NCBI GenBank assembly: GCA_958450365.1
Contig: CAUEEP010000920.1
Span: forward strand, 459,501-523,500
Source of the DNA: Mesorhabditis belari
Lineage: Eukaryota > Nematoda > Chromadorea > Rhabditida > Rhabditidae
DNA length: 64,000 nt
Direction: 5' to 3'
How positions within the stretch are numbered: position 1 is the first letter of the stretch; each line of letters begins with the position of its first letter. The notes under the pieces are model-generated. The model was not told where the DNA came from and did not search any database. It worked only from the letters and a program-made list of their open reading frames with translations. A program made the translations under genes and the position numbers. Below, piece after piece: positions 1-10,899 of this stretch.

Positions 1-239
1 TGGAGCATTCGTTGACATCAGAAGGGAAGATTTACATAAAAGTGGTGAGAAAATTGAACAATTTGAAGCTAGTTTTGAGAAAAGCTTGTGACATTTATGG
101 TTTTCAGTTTTGTAAAACGAGAAACAAATTCTTAAAGGCCCACTTTCGGATTTTGAAAGAAAATCTACTCTTTGTAGCTTTTCTAATCTCCTAATGAGCT
201 TTAGATAAACAATATAGACTATTAACCTGTTCGATCTTT
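1..239. other. no recognisable feature
   Basis: AT-rich sequence with a 60-codon open frame on the plus strand that has no recognisable motif or splice context. I see no gene here. Confidence 0.4.
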
Positions 240-412
240 AGTTAAAGGTTAGCTTAGCTTAGTTTAGCTTAGTTTAGCTTAGCCTAGCCTAGCTTAGCTT
301 AGCTTAGTTTAGTTTAGTTTAGCCTAGCCTAGCTTAGCTTACCCCAGCTTAGCTTAGCTTAGCTTAGCTTAGCTTAGCCTAGCCTAGCTTAGCTTAGCTT
401 AGTTTAGCTTTA
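240..412. repeat. degenerate AGCTT/AGCCT satellite tract
   Basis: About 170 bp of tandem 5-bp words (agctt, agttt, agcct, agcttacccc). The unit drifts between copies, as in an old simple repeat. It is not the telomeric hexamer, although AGCCT words appear in it. Confidence 0.85.
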
Positions 413-919
413 GTTTTTGTCAATCAAGCAATTATATGCAAATATTAGAGTGTGTTCCTTCCGAGTAAGTAATTTACCCGAGCAAAATTTGCATGAGTAA
501 TTTTTACTCGATTAATCGACTTTTTTTGACCGAGTAACTACGAGTAATCCTCTTTACACATCGAGTAAATTAAAAACCTTTACATTTGATGGGAATTTCC
601 CACCAAATCAGTTAAACAGCTGAATAACTTGAAAACGATTCCTTGAAAAGGAAGCGTATATAAGTCGGCGCTCGTGATTTTTTCACGACAATTTTTTTGC
701 GTCAATTTTTGTGCAATAATTTTCGCTAAAAGTACGATAATATTTATCAAATGTGCGTTTTAAAAAAACGCATTACTCGCGAAGAATACGCTCTAGTCAA
801 AATAGTGCTTCGAACTGAATGAGTTTCGGTAAGCTATCTTCAAATTTAACCATAAGAATTCAGTTACGGTATACAGGGGAAAATTACCCGGATAAGAGTT
901 CTTTTTTCTACCTTTGCAG
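413..919. other. intergenic sequence with a short duplicated segment
   Basis: Contains repeated gagtaa / actcg words (440-570) and an ATG-led 20-codon frame at 751. The stretch at about 763-800 (KKRITREEYALVK) closely resembles the one at 944-990 (KKRITSEEHTLAN). The first copy meets a stop soon after, so it looks like a partial duplication of the downstream exon rather than a working first exon. Confidence 0.45.
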
Positions 920-1311
920 CCAGCAAACTTGGAAAGCAAACGCATTAAAAAACGCATCACTAGCGAGGAACACACTCTAGCAAATATATTCCAGGTCTAC
1001 TTGGCGGCTCGAGAGAATTTACTCAATCAAAATCAAACAGAAACAGCTGAATGGAAAATTTTGACAAACGAGCAGGTATCAGAATATCCGCTTTTTAATT
1101 CAATCATTTCAAACCAAAGAATTATGGTAAAATTACGAAATAGCTATCATATATCACTTTTCAGGGAGATAAAATGAAAAAGATTTTTGAAAATCTCTCC
1201 GATGCGGCTCAGGAGAATCTATTAGAAGAATTACCCGTTTTCACAAAATTCATCAAAGATGATCTCTACAAGAAACACAGAAATTTCTTTGATGTTTATC
1301 TCGATGAATGA
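920..1311 (+). CDS. partial two-exon gene, SPK-like domain possible
   Basis: Two exons join in frame: 920-1126 (acceptor tttgcag, donor ATG|gtaaaa) and 1165-1311 (acceptor ttttcag, stop TGA). Together they give 117 residues, charged and helical, ending HRNFFDVYLDE. The second exon (KMKKIFENLSDAAQENLLEE) resembles the C-terminal part of the nematode SPK domain, where a hydrophobic helix is followed by 'FL.EL'. That is a weak family guess from pattern memory. No start codon is attached to the first exon, so 5' exons are missing or the gene is decayed. Confidence 0.35.
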
Positions 1312-1377
1312 TTCAACTAGAGTCTGCTTGCCATTCATGTGTCATTATTTTTCTGATCATTTGCAAGATGTGCATAA

Positions 1378-1566
1378 AAAAGGTTTTAAAAACACGTTTT
1401 CACTCTCGAATTTGCTTGAAAGTAAACCCAAATTGAGTTAAAAAGATCGGAAATTGAACAATAAAACACTTTTTATGTAGAGCAAATCATAGTTTAATTG
1501 GTGAATTTGTGATTTTTAAACAAAAGTACGAAAAGGAACGAAAAGTCTTTCTGGACAGCCTAATAG
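1378..1566. mobile_element. end fragment of a mariner-like element
   Basis: The block from 'cacgttttcac' to 'gaaaagtctttctggacagcctaata' recurs at 32790-32975, and in inverted, more diverged form at the left part of the element at 36952-37431. The terminal motif (reverse: TTAGGCTGTCCAGAAAGAC) is of the mariner TTAGG type. Only one end is present, so this is a truncated copy. Confidence 0.7.
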
Positions 1567-2174
1567 ATCCGCGTAGCCTTGAAGAAAATGAGCCTTGAGC
1601 CGGTCAGGATTTGCTTCGTTGTTTTCTATTCGCATTTTATTCTTTTCTTTTCATTTTGATGCCAGTATCATTTTATCAAAATACAATGTTGCCTATTTTT
1701 CAATTTCCAAATCAAATCTGATCAAATCAAATCAAATCAAAGCGGTGAAGTTTAGCGCTAGCGAAACTGGTTCTGACGAAGCTTAGCGCGATCTATAAAC
1801 ATGCCTAGTCTTTGGAAATAAAAAAATAGTTTCAAATGCAAACTCAAAAGATTACTCAGAGGTTTACCGAGAAGTTTGGAAGTTTAGATTGATATAGCGG
1901 AGGTTTATGAATAAGTCAGAACCAGGGGTTTGCGGGTAATAGAAATCCTGATCCAGATCGCTGAATTGTTTTGGAAGAAAACGGGAAGAAAACGATTCAA
2001 ATGGGGTCAGCGATGGTTCTTACAGGAGAACATATTGCAATTGGCAATTGGCAATTGGCAAATGTTCTTACAATTGGCAAGTGTTCTTACAATTGGTAAT
2101 TGTTCTTACAATTGGAGCAAAGTTCGATACTTTCATTATAGTACAATATTTATTCAAATTTCATCAATAAAACT
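1567..2174. other. intergenic: simple repeats, no gene seen
   Basis: Holds a short (atcaa)n run at 1715-1740 and a tandem CAATTGG / TTCTTACAATTGG tract at about 2035-2120. The latter is a small cluster of palindromic CAATTG words. The plus-strand open frame across it is low-complexity. The reverse strand contains gaataaat just 3' of the receptor stop codon, a likely poly(A) signal. Confidence 0.5.
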
Positions 2175-5100
2175 TTATGTCATGATTCTCATTGACATCG
2201 TTGAAGCGATCGAGGTTCTCGGGAAAATCTTCACTTTCTCTAAATTCACAAAATTCACAAAGCAAGTCTCAAGTTTTATCCAGCTTTTAAGCAATTTGCT
2301 TAAATTTAGCCATTTTAACGGTAAATGGCTATTAAAAATAGAGAAAATAAAAGCAATAAAAATGTAAATTTGAAGCTTATCGACTCACTTTCCAAACCAA
2401 ACGTTTCGAAGGCGTATGATCTAATGTCTTTGTTGAAAGTCAAGTAAATCACCGGACTAAAAATATTTGTTAGAAATAAAATCAGAATCTCAAACCTGAC
2501 ACAATTATTTAAAATCTGTATAATGTTTTGAAGAAATGTTAGATAATGAATTCCCATTCCAGTAGCTGGAATTTTCGAGAAGAAATCAAAAGCGAGAGTT
2601 TCCAATTCGAGAAAAGCACAAACGAGACTGCCCTGAAAGCTTTCGTTTGCTATCTTAGCTTTACTCTTACTACGGAAGAGTACTAGATTCATTTCGAAAC
2701 GGTTAATTTTGAATCCAGAGTACTGGATTTCGAAACGAGCCCATCTGTTAGAAAATCAAACGGGGAATTCGAATCTGTAATCAAAATTTGCGGAATAGCT
2801 CGTAAACGCGAGATTTCTGGCATCAAAATGTTTGCTTTGCACTTCGAAGTTCGAAGAGCTCTTGAGCCGGGTTTACCTTTCAACGGCGGTCTACCTTGAG
2901 CCGGGTCTTCCCTTTCAACCGCGATCGTGGTTTAGTTGGTAGTTTGCTTACCTACGGAACTGATCGACGCTCTAAACTCTAATGAACATTAGTTCAAGCG
3001 ATTGTTCGAAGAATCCGTATTAGTATTTAAATGTAGAAATCTTTTACTGTGGAAAATTATTCGATTATTATCATTTTATCAATATTAATGAATAGATTTT
3101 CGTTGAAATATTGGATTGGTGAATTGAAAACTGACGGCGATTGTCATATGTGGCAGTTTGAGCACTTTCTTCAAAAGAAACCCATTTTGGTGTCAATGGA
3201 AAAGTTGTAGAGAATCAAAAATCAAGCTTATATCCAAATTTTCAGAACGATTCAAAAACTGGTTTTCAAGAAATGCCAAATTTACGAATTTTCACAAAAC
3301 TTGCATTTTAAGCGAAACTACTAAGTGTATCTTTTTGGAAATTTGGCTATAAGCCTAATTTTTGATTCTCTACAACTTTTCTATTGACACCAAAATGGGT
3401 TCCTTTTGAAGAAAGTGCTCAAACTAGGACATCTCCAGTCCTCCATTTTTGAGTCTCACACTTGCTCACACACAAACCAAAATCCTACTACGAAAGAGGA
3501 ATCCGCAAATTGCCTGTAAAATGGGCAGAAGTCGTCAATAATAATGGAAATTATTTGGAATGTATTGATGGCTTTATATTCAATAAATTTTAGTTCAAAG
3601 TCCGGCAGTTTTCAATTCACCAACCCAATACAGCGAACGGTTGGGAAAGGTGAATGAACCCCTGAAGAAGAATAGGCCCTCCAAGTCAAAGATCGTTGAA
3701 AGATTCACCAACCTAAGCCTAAGCCTAAGCCTAAGCCTAAACCTGAGCCTGAGCCTAGGCCTAAGCCTAAGCCCGATTTGCACTAGGAGAAGTTTATGCT
3801 CTGCGTTTTCTGGGATATGGAGGGAGTGGTGTAGTTCAAAGTCCGGCAGTTTTCAATTCACCAACCCAATATTTGGATTGCCCGTTTGTTTTTCTATCGG
3901 GCTAAGTCTCGTTTCAAAATCCCACAGAAATCTAGTACTCTTCCCTAGTCAGTTGTTGTCATGAAAAGGAAGAATGAATGCAAAATGCCATACCTGTACC
4001 AACAGCTTGTATTCAGCTCGACTGTTTCCTCTAGAGAGATCTGATGTTTTGTCAACGATGCCCAAATAAGCTCGCAAGTATAAGAAAAGCCCCAAATAGA
4101 TTAGGAACATAGCCACTGGAACTACAATATCTTTATAGAAGGCAACCTGGAAATTGGTCATAAATAGAAGTTTTTACTAGCACTCACCATGTAAAACCCT
4201 TTCCCAACTGTTCCATCTGTACAGTTAAAAGAAAAATAAAAGCCATTTGTTGAGAAATCTTTTGCACAACCAAAGAAATGTCGCCCACTTGCATCAATAA
4301 AACATAAAAGATAAGTGAAGATCACAATGCTCAAAAGAAAAGTTATAAAAGATAATCAGCTTGTTGTATAAAGTACCATAATAAGTTTTTCTTTTCAAAA
4401 AGGAGTCGATTTGCGATTTGAGAAGTGAAAACAGTCAATCGATTGATGGCCATCAATAAAGTCATGTAAGAAAGAGAATTGAAGAAAGTTGTTTCACAAA
4501 AGACACACATTTTATAGATGAATACAACGTCTAAACCGATGTAGATCTAAATTTGACTCTTTTGCTAGATCTTTCAACTTTTATTCAGCTTCTGAGATCA
4601 AGTTTGATCCTCTAGGATCTTTTAGGATCTTCTAGAATCTTCTAGGATCCTCTAGGATCCTCTCGGATCCTCTAGGCTCTTCTAGGATCTTCTAGGATCC
4701 TCTAGGATCTTCTAGGATCCTCTAGGATCCTCCAGGGTCTTCTAGGATCTTCTAGGATCCTCTAGGGTCTTCTAGGATCTTCTAGGATCCTCTAGGGTCT
4801 TCTAGGATCTTCTAGGATCCTCTAGGATCTTCTAGGATCCTCTAGGGTCTTCTAGGATCTTCTAGGATCCTCTAGGATCTTCTAGGATCTTCTAGAATCT
4901 TCTAGCATCCTCTAGGATCCTCTAGAATCTTCTAGGATCTTCTAGAATCTTCTAGCATCCTCTGGGATCCTCTAGGATCTTCTAGGATCTTCTAGGATCT
5001 TCTAGGATCTTCTAGGATCCTCTAGGATCCTCTAGGGTCTTCTAGGATCTTCTAGAATCCTCTAGGATCCTCTCTGATCTTCTAGGACCTTCTAGGATCT

Positions 5101-5450
5101 TCTAGGATCAAATTTGTTGATGTATTGAAACATACTAAAAACTAACATTGTAAGCTGTTATTGTCAAAGGAAAAGCCACAAGAAGTTGTACAATCAAAAG
5201 TATTGATTCACAAATGGACATCTGAAGAGCGAGCACATAAAAAGCAGTTTTGAGAAGGGATTTTCGACGCTAGAAAGTTGCACTTTAAGTACCGCTCATT
5301 TTTTATTAAAACTAAAATAAATCCAACATTGCTTACCCGAATAAACAAGAAAATCAAAAACGACTGAGCAATCAGTCCAAATATTGAAAGAATTGCATAA
5401 ACACTTCCACAAATGTATCGATATTCAGATGGAGCAATCGGCGGATCCAT
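2175..5450 (-). CDS. seven-transmembrane chemoreceptor, tandem copy 1
   Basis: Minus-strand gene of eight exons: 5450-5337, 5269-5147, 4546-4377, 4329-4188, 4146-3994, 2632-2496, 2456-2389, 2239-2175. All junctions are GT-AG and the frame closes at 323 residues. Seven hydrophobic segments are readable. There are paired cysteines in the second extracellular loop (HFFGCAKDF ... FNCTDG), an INRLTVF motif after TM3, and a C-terminal SPVIY..FNKDIR motif after TM7. It is clearly a nematode serpentine receptor. The TM3/loop pattern is closest, from memory, to Srx-type receptors, but the ending is more rhodopsin-like, so the subfamily is unsettled. Exons 2-6 match the paralogue at 6901-9039 in length exactly. 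Intron 5 (1361 bp) has been invaded by a mariner-derived MITE and a telomere-like tract, and intron 2 by a TCTAGGATC minisatellite. It probably acts as a G-protein-coupled chemosensory receptor in the membrane of sensory cilia. Confidence 0.88.
3111..3628 (+). mobile_element. mariner-derived foldback MITE, copy A
   Basis: Flanked by TA. Left end TTGGATTGGTGAATTGAAAA, right end ttttcaattcaccaacccaa. The interior carries an inverted repeat of roughly 80 bp (gagcactttcttc ... gaagaaagtgctc) around a spacer. The far right part still encodes the mariner transposase C terminus (YYERGIRKLPVKWAEV). Lies in intron 5 of receptor copy 1. Related copies: 9542-10005, 39974-40505, 51333-51885, and the longer 22479-23011. 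Confidence 0.9.
3711..3776. repeat. telomere-like (CCTAAG)n tract in intron
   Basis: About 11 hexamers, mostly CCTAAG with CCTGAG, CCTAAA and CCTAGG variants. This is the complement of the nematode telomere unit TTAGGC. Located in intron 5 of receptor copy 1, between a MITE and a solo MITE end. Confidence 0.85.
3833..3872 (+). mobile_element. solo terminus of the mariner-derived MITE
   Basis: The 40-bp string from ttcaaagtccggcag to caacccaata is nearly identical to the right end of MITE copy A at 3594-3630, but has no partner end. It is probably a duplicated end or a deletion remnant. Confidence 0.75.
4603..5108. repeat. TCTAGGATC minisatellite in receptor intron
   Basis: About 500 bp of 10-bp units of the form tctaggatct / tctaggatcc with scattered variants (tctagggtct, tctagaatct, tctagcatcc). 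Each unit contains part of a GATC or CTAG palindrome. Fills most of intron 2 of receptor copy 1. The equivalent intron of copy 2 carries a different, telomere-like tract. Confidence 0.92.
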
Positions 5451-6059
5451 AAGACAAAATGTTGATGAAAATCGAGTCTGAAAATGATTTGAACTAAACA
5501 GAAATTTGCATTCTTCTTGGAAAAAGTATTTTGTGATCAATTAGAAAGATTTTAAGGTGAAAAAGGTAGTTCTGTTGAGGGAAAATGAGGTGAAATTGCA
5601 TTTTTCTCTTTTAAATCATTTCAAAGACGTCTTTACTCGAATACCCAAGAGAATCAGATTTCTGATCAAAAGTTATTCCACGAAATTCAGTCTCTTTTTA
5701 TAACAATTTTCACAAATGAGACGATTTCCGCCTTCAAATTTCATTTCATTTCATTTCTAGCAAAAAAACTAACGAGATTTACAGGGTTTTTTATCGGAAA
5801 TAGCTCACGATTTGGAATTGCATTTGATCGAGAGTAATAGTATTTTCTAGAAATTGTTACAGAGAAAATTTTTTAGCAAAAACTTTGGTCGAAAATTGTT
5901 CTAGATAAGCTTATCTAAAGCTTATCTAAAGCTTATCTAAAGCTTTAAATAAGCTTAGATTTTAGATATTTAGATATCTAGACATTTAGATAACAAGTTT
6001 AGATAGTTTCAGATTGCAAAGCTTTCAAAAAGCTTCAAGCATTTGTTCAATCCCTGTAT
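5451..6059. other. intergenic, AT-rich with AAGCTTATCT repeats
   Basis: Upstream region of receptor copy 1 (minus). Contains a short tandem of agcttatctaa at 5905-5950 followed by tttagatat words, and an AT-rich stretch before it. No gene recognised. Confidence 0.45.
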
Positions 6060-6440
6060 TGGATTGTCCAGTTATGAATGCGCGTTTTTTACTATTTTGT
6101 TTTCACCAGTTATTTCTCAAGATACCGAAATCACGAAAAAGATATATATGAGTATTATTCGAAAGCTGAAGATCTCCTCTACATTTTGATATAAAAAGTT
6201 TTTGAATTTGTTCAGCTTTTGGGCAAGTTGACTGCACCGAAGAAGAGGTGGCCAAAAAGTGGAAGGGTGCCTTTGGATCAAGTTTTGGCTCCGCTCAAAT
6301 TGAGTTAACCGTTTGATGTTTGGCCAATAGATGTATCAATATAACTTTTTTAAAATATAACAATTTCAGAGCACCTTTACTTTTGTTTTCTTTTCTGGGC
6401 GGTTATTTTACACCATAAAACTTGAGGAATAGCTAAACTG
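6060..6440 (-). mobile_element. half copy of the GTCCAGTTATGAATGCG element
   Basis: Begins ggattgtccagttatgaatgcgcg. It then follows, in reverse orientation, the right half of the complete element at 47489-48225 (shared words include gaagatctcctctacattttg, ggccaatagatgtatc and gggcggttattttac). The second terminus is missing, so this is a truncated copy. Confidence 0.8.
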
Positions 6441-6900
6441 TTCTAGAACAAGCTTTAGATAAGCTTAGATTTTTGATATTTAGACATTTAGATAACAATT
6501 TTAGATAGTTTCAGATGGCAAGCATTTGTTCAATCCATGTAGTAAACTCCAATAGCTCCCTCCAATACTCCAATACTCTAATACTCAATACTCCAATACT
6601 CCAATACTCCAATACTCCAATACTCCAATACTACTCTAATACTCCAATAATTGGATGTGTGGGAGTATGGTGTGAACACCTTTTGTTTCCCCTTTCTTGA
6701 AAGTGTCCAAATCTCCCACAAATCGGGAGTTCAGAAACGCTAAAATTGTAGAATTAAAGCAGATGTGAGAGGCAAAATGCGGCAAACCCAATCAATTTTT
6801 TGTATAGATGTATTTAAAGAATAGAATAGTGTACTGCTCGTAACGTCAAATTCAAGTCAGAACGTTAATTGTTTTATTTATTTGTTAAAGATTCTCTATT
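6441..6900. other. intergenic: (ACTCCAAT)n microsatellite, otherwise nothing
   Basis: A tandem tract of the word actccaat / actccaata lies at about 6553-6650. The remainder, up to the 3' end of receptor copy 2, shows no coding signal. Confidence 0.5.
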
Positions 6901-8276
6901 TCAAAATTGACTGATCCGACTGATTGAGACGGCCGAAATTCTTGATGTTTTCGTTGGATTGCTTGATTCTAAATTTGATTTGAAGCAATTAGAAAGGTTT
7001 ATCAGAAGAAATTTGAAAGCAAACCAATTCCTAATGTTTCCAAAGCATACGAACGAATATCTTTATTGAAATAGAAATAGATGATTGGACTGAAAATGTT
7101 TCTTTTCTTTTACTTCTCTCTTTCACTTCTCTCTTTCACTTCTTTCTTTCACTTCTCTCTTTTACTTCTCTCTTTCACTTCTCTCTTTCACTTCTCTCCT
7201 TCACTTCTTTCTTTCACTTCTTTCTTTCAAACCTCACACAATTGTTCATAATTTGGATTAGATTTTGTAAAAATGTTAGATAATAAATTCCCATTCCAGT
7301 CACAGGAATCTTTGAAAAGAAATCAAAAGCCAGCACCTCCATTTCGAGAAAAAAGCACACAATCGCACCCTAAACTCTCGATAATTGAGTTTGAGATCAT
7401 TTTTAAAGACTAATACAGTTTAATTGAGCTCAATTCAATTACACAAATGAATCATTTTGTACCCGATTTGTAAACTCAATCAATTATCCCAACAGGAACA
7501 CACACTTTACACAATCAAAGATCTCAGATTTTACTAAGAACTCTAGGTACTAGAGATTTTACTAAGACCTCTAAGACCTCTGCGTTATTTTAATTGTTCT
7601 AAAGTATTCAGGAAAGCCAAGCACTAACTTGAATAAGTAGTTTGTACTCAGGATGATCAATTTGACTAAGAACATTTGATTTTCTGTCAACGATTCTCCG
7701 ATAAGCTCTCAAGTAGAAGAATAAGCCAAAGTAAATGAGAAACATGATTACAGGGACAACCATATCCTTGATGAAAGCTATCTGAATAGTGTAAGGTTTA
7801 AAGATGGCATAGAGTCCAGTCATTTTCACTCAACTCACATTATAAACACTTTTCCCAAGCGTTCCCTCAATGCAAACGAAGTAAAAGTAGAAACCTTTTG
7901 TCGAAAAATCCTTAGTACACCCGAAAAAGTGTCTAACTGTTGCACCAGAGAAACATAAAAGATAAGTCAATATAATTAATCTGTAATCGATCTCTAAGCA
8001 AAAAGGCTATGAGTTTTACCCAAATAGAAACTTTTTCTCAAAGATAAGTCGATTGATTGTTGTTGCTGAGAAAACGGTTAATCGATTGATGGCCATCAAT
8101 AATGTCATGAAAGAGAGTGCGTTGAAGAAAAGAGTTTCACAAAATGTCCCAGCATTGTATATGAAAATCAGGTTCAAATCAGTGTAGATCTAAACCTTCA
8201 TTTTACATTCTTATTCAATTCAATTCATCCATTTGTGCATCCTCGGGACGCGAGCCTGAGCCTGAGCCTGAGCCTA

Positions 8277-8323
<47 letters not shown>

Positions 8324-9039
8324 AAGCCTGAGCCTGAGCCTGAGCCTAGGCCTAAGCCTAAACCTAAGCCTAAACCTAAGCCAAAATCTCTTCGAACTTT
8401 TGAAAGATCTTTGGGTTAATGCTAACCTGAAACTTGGGTAATTAAACCGAAGAGAACGGTTTATTTGCCCAACCCAAGTGCAAGTATGCATTGTGCTAGA
8501 TGCTGCTTTTTCGTACAAGAGATACAAAAGGTACACACAGTCTCGTGTCTCTAATCATTGTCTGACTGCTCACCATTTTAGTTTTCTCTCACAAGCTCAA
8601 CAAAAACTATTTAGAATTGCAGTTTGAACCAGAAACCATTTTTTAAGTAGCAAATCCCAAGGACAAGCTTCTAGGGAACTTTTTAAAGGAAAGTTTTTAG
8701 ATTATAATACCCTGGGACTAAGAATAAGATCAAAGAGTGTCCTAGAACATTGAGTCTCACATTGTTTGCCGTTATTGTTAATGGTACAGCTATGAGAAGT
8801 TGGACAATCAAAAGCATTAAATCACAAATGCACATCTGAAGAGCGAGGGCATAGAAAGCTGTTTTGAGAAGAGATTTTCGACGCTGAAAAGGGCAATACG
8901 CAGAATGTTCAGATTAGAGAACCTTTATGAAGAGACATATAATAAACGAGTGAGCCGTGAGACCAAAGATCGAAAGTATTGCATAGATACAGCCACAAAC
9001 CAAGCGGTATTCAACTGGAGCGATTGGAGGCTGATCCAT
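6901..9039 (-). CDS. seven-transmembrane chemoreceptor, tandem copy 2
   Basis: Minus-strand gene of eight exons: 9039-8923, 8883-8761, 8189-8020, 7980-7839, 7781-7629, 7369-7233, 7089-7025, 6968-6901. The frame closes at 324 residues. It is paralogous to the gene at 2175-5450: exon sizes 123/170/142/153/137 are identical, and signature strings are shared ([38 protein letters not shown]). The starts are comparable ([11 protein letters not shown] versus MDPPIAPSEY). Seven hydrophobic segments, a loop-2 cysteine pair and a short Ser-rich tail are visible. Intron 2 holds a degenerate telomere-like tract and intron 6 a pyrimidine microsatellite, with neither entering an exon. Family assignment has the same uncertainty as copy 1. 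It reads as intact. Confidence 0.88.
7098..7232. repeat. (TTTCACTTCTCTC)n microsatellite in intron 6
   Basis: About ten imperfect units of tttcacttctctc / tttcacttctttc between exons 6 and 7 of receptor copy 2. On the coding strand this is a purine tract, so the acceptor of exon 7 (attttcag) lies just outside it. Confidence 0.85.
8249..8390. repeat. telomere-like (GAGCCT/AAGCCT)n tract in intron 2
   Basis: About 23 hexamers, mainly GAGCCT, grading into AAGCCT and AAACCT at the right end. The AAGCCT form is the nematode telomere hexamer (TTAGGC complement register). The GAGCCT majority is a one-base variant homogenised across the tract. It lies in intron 2 of receptor copy 2. Confidence 0.85.
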
Positions 9040-9541
9040 TGAAAGAAATTCGGCTGATCTCCCCCTAAAGTTTTAACTTTGATAGAGTTGCTTCGAATAT
9101 AAAGGAAAGCGCAGGGATTGAAGACCATTCATTGAAATTGAATGGTTTCAAATTCAAATTGTTTGTTATTTTTCGTGAAACTAGTTAATTGTTTCAATTG
9201 TCTAGGGATTTCTTTCTTTAAAAAGTCCTTGCAAAACGTGTTCTCTTAATTAATTTAAACTCTTTTCTATGATTAATATCGATTTTCAAAAGGAACTAAC
9301 TCCTTTTTTGAGCAAAGATTAAGACTGGAAAGGTTTTGACGTAGTTGGATGACAATTCTACATTTTTTAGATCTTTTTCAGCTTCTGGTTGCAACTTTTG
9401 TTCTTTTCAGATTGGATTTTTGCTTTTCCCGCTGAAATTTGAGAATAAGATAATGGAAAATGAAGAGAAGACAAAGAGAAAAGAAAAAAGAAGAAGAGAA
9501 TTCCACAATTTGGATTTGAAAATAAATAAAGAAAAAAAATA
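9040..9541. other. intergenic upstream of receptor copy 2
   Basis: AT-rich, with purine-rich stretches (gaagagaagacaaagagaaaag, 9460-9500). No gene or regulatory motif recognised. Confidence 0.4.
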
Positions 9542-10005
9542 TTGGATTGGTGAATTGAAAACTGCGGGCTATTGTCATATGTGACAGTTTGAGCACTTTC
9601 TTCAAAAGAAACCCATTTTGGTGTCAATGGAAAAGTTGTAGAGAATCAAAAGTCAAGCTTATATCCAAATTTTCAGAACGATTCAAAAACTGGTTTTCAA
9701 GAAATGCCAAATTTACGAATTTTCACAAAACGCAAAACAAAACTTGCATTTTAAGCGAAACTACTAGGTGTATCTTTTTGGAAATTTGGATATAAGCCTA
9801 ATTTTTGATTCTCTACAACTTTTCTATTGACACCAAAATGGGTTTCTTCTGAAGAAAGTGCTCAAACTAGGACATCTCCAGTCCTCCATTTTTGAACCAA
9901 ACCAAAATCCTACTACGAAAGAGGAATCCGCAAGTTGCCTGTAAAATGGGCAGAAGTCGTCAATAATAATGGAAATTATTTCGAATGAATTGATGGCTTT
10001 ATGTT
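9542..10005 (+). mobile_element. mariner-derived foldback MITE, copy B (right end lost)
   Basis: Starts after TA with TTGGATTGGTGAATTG and carries the same internal inverted repeat and transposase C-terminal remnant as copy A. Similarity stops near 'gatggctttatg', so the right terminus is missing. What follows is a different transposase remnant. Confidence 0.85.
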
Positions 10006-10093
10006 TTTTTTAAAGTTAAAATCAATGCCCAAGCCTATTAAAATGCGGTTCTTAATAAAGTTGTGATTCCTTTGAAGCTAAAAAAATTCTCAG

Positions 10094-10357
10094 ATGATCT
10101 TTAAGCAAGACTGGGCACCACTCCATAGAGCCAAATCCACAATGGATCTGATGAGACGAAAATTGCCCTCTCATCTCACAAGGAAAGAATGACCCAGCAA
10201 CTCGCTGGATCTTAATCCATTGAATTTTTCGATATAGGCCTGCTTAGAGGAAAGTCTGAAGAGCAAGAAAATCACAAATCTCGCTGAACTTAAGAAGGAA
10301 CTGATTGCTGCGTCGGCGAATCTTAATGCCAAGTACCTGCGGGCCACCGTTGATTGA
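10094..10357 (+). pseudogene. decayed Tc1/mariner-superfamily transposase C terminus
   Basis: The frame reads FKQDWAPLHRAKST ... RKE*PSNSLDLNPLNFSI*ACLEESL ... YLRATVD*. This is the DDE transposase pattern 'Q-D-x-A-P-x-H' followed by 'W-P-x-x-S-x-D-L-N-P-L-x-x-x-I-W-x-x-L-E'. Both internal stops (TGA and TAG) sit where the family has tryptophan, which shows decay by single substitutions. No terminal repeats were found around it. Confidence 0.75.
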
Positions 10358-10899
10358 GTAGTTTCCCCGTTTGAAAGCTAGTGAAAGCTTTGCAGCGGAA
10401 TTTTTTTTGAAGCTCTGAAGCGGAAACAAGAAAATTTGTTATAATTTCTGTTTTTTGGATATTTTTACATTGTTTACTTCAATAAATTTGTGATTAAAGC
10501 AATTTTATGAAAAGTTGTGAGCGTTTGAAAAACGACAATACTTTGTTTAACGAGATTTTTAGCCACCTTGTAAATAGCTTATAATTGGTTCACTTTTTAG
10601 GTTCACTAGAAAAACGTTTTTCTAGTTTGCAACCTTCGTTTATCCCAGATTGATCGTATTTTTTGCGAGTGACATTTCTCCGTTTAAATTCAATCGCTAA
10701 TCAACCGATCGATCTCTCTCAAAAATTGTCCTGCCACTGGCAAAATGTTATCAAAAATTCAATTTCAACAAGCCCAGTTAGTCATTTTTCCAGACAATTC
10801 GTAATAATTCAACATCTGCCTCGGAAATTTTCTGTAATTTTTCTCTTTTTTCAAAGTTTTCTTGTATAAAAGAGAGCTAACTTGGTCAAAAGTTAAATC
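10358..10899. other. intergenic, no gene seen
   Basis: AT-rich sequence between the transposase remnant and the minisatellite. Contains a ttcaataaatttg word at about 10480 that may be the transposon's own poly(A) region. Nothing else recognised. Confidence 0.4.

Noticed and set aside
3158..3352. Recurrent 64-68 codon frame MSTFFKRNPFWCQWKSC
   Set aside because: Repeats in every MITE copy because it reads across the element's internal inverted repeat; not a transposase domain and has no independent support.
4603..5108. Possible CRISPR-like or spaced-repeat array
   Set aside because: Units are directly tandem with no unique spacers, and the sequence is eukaryotic nuclear DNA.
8225..8536. Minus-strand open frame of about 100 codons rich in LRLRLR
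   Set aside because: It is the telomere-like GAGCCT tract translated; it sits inside a receptor intron with no start context or domain.
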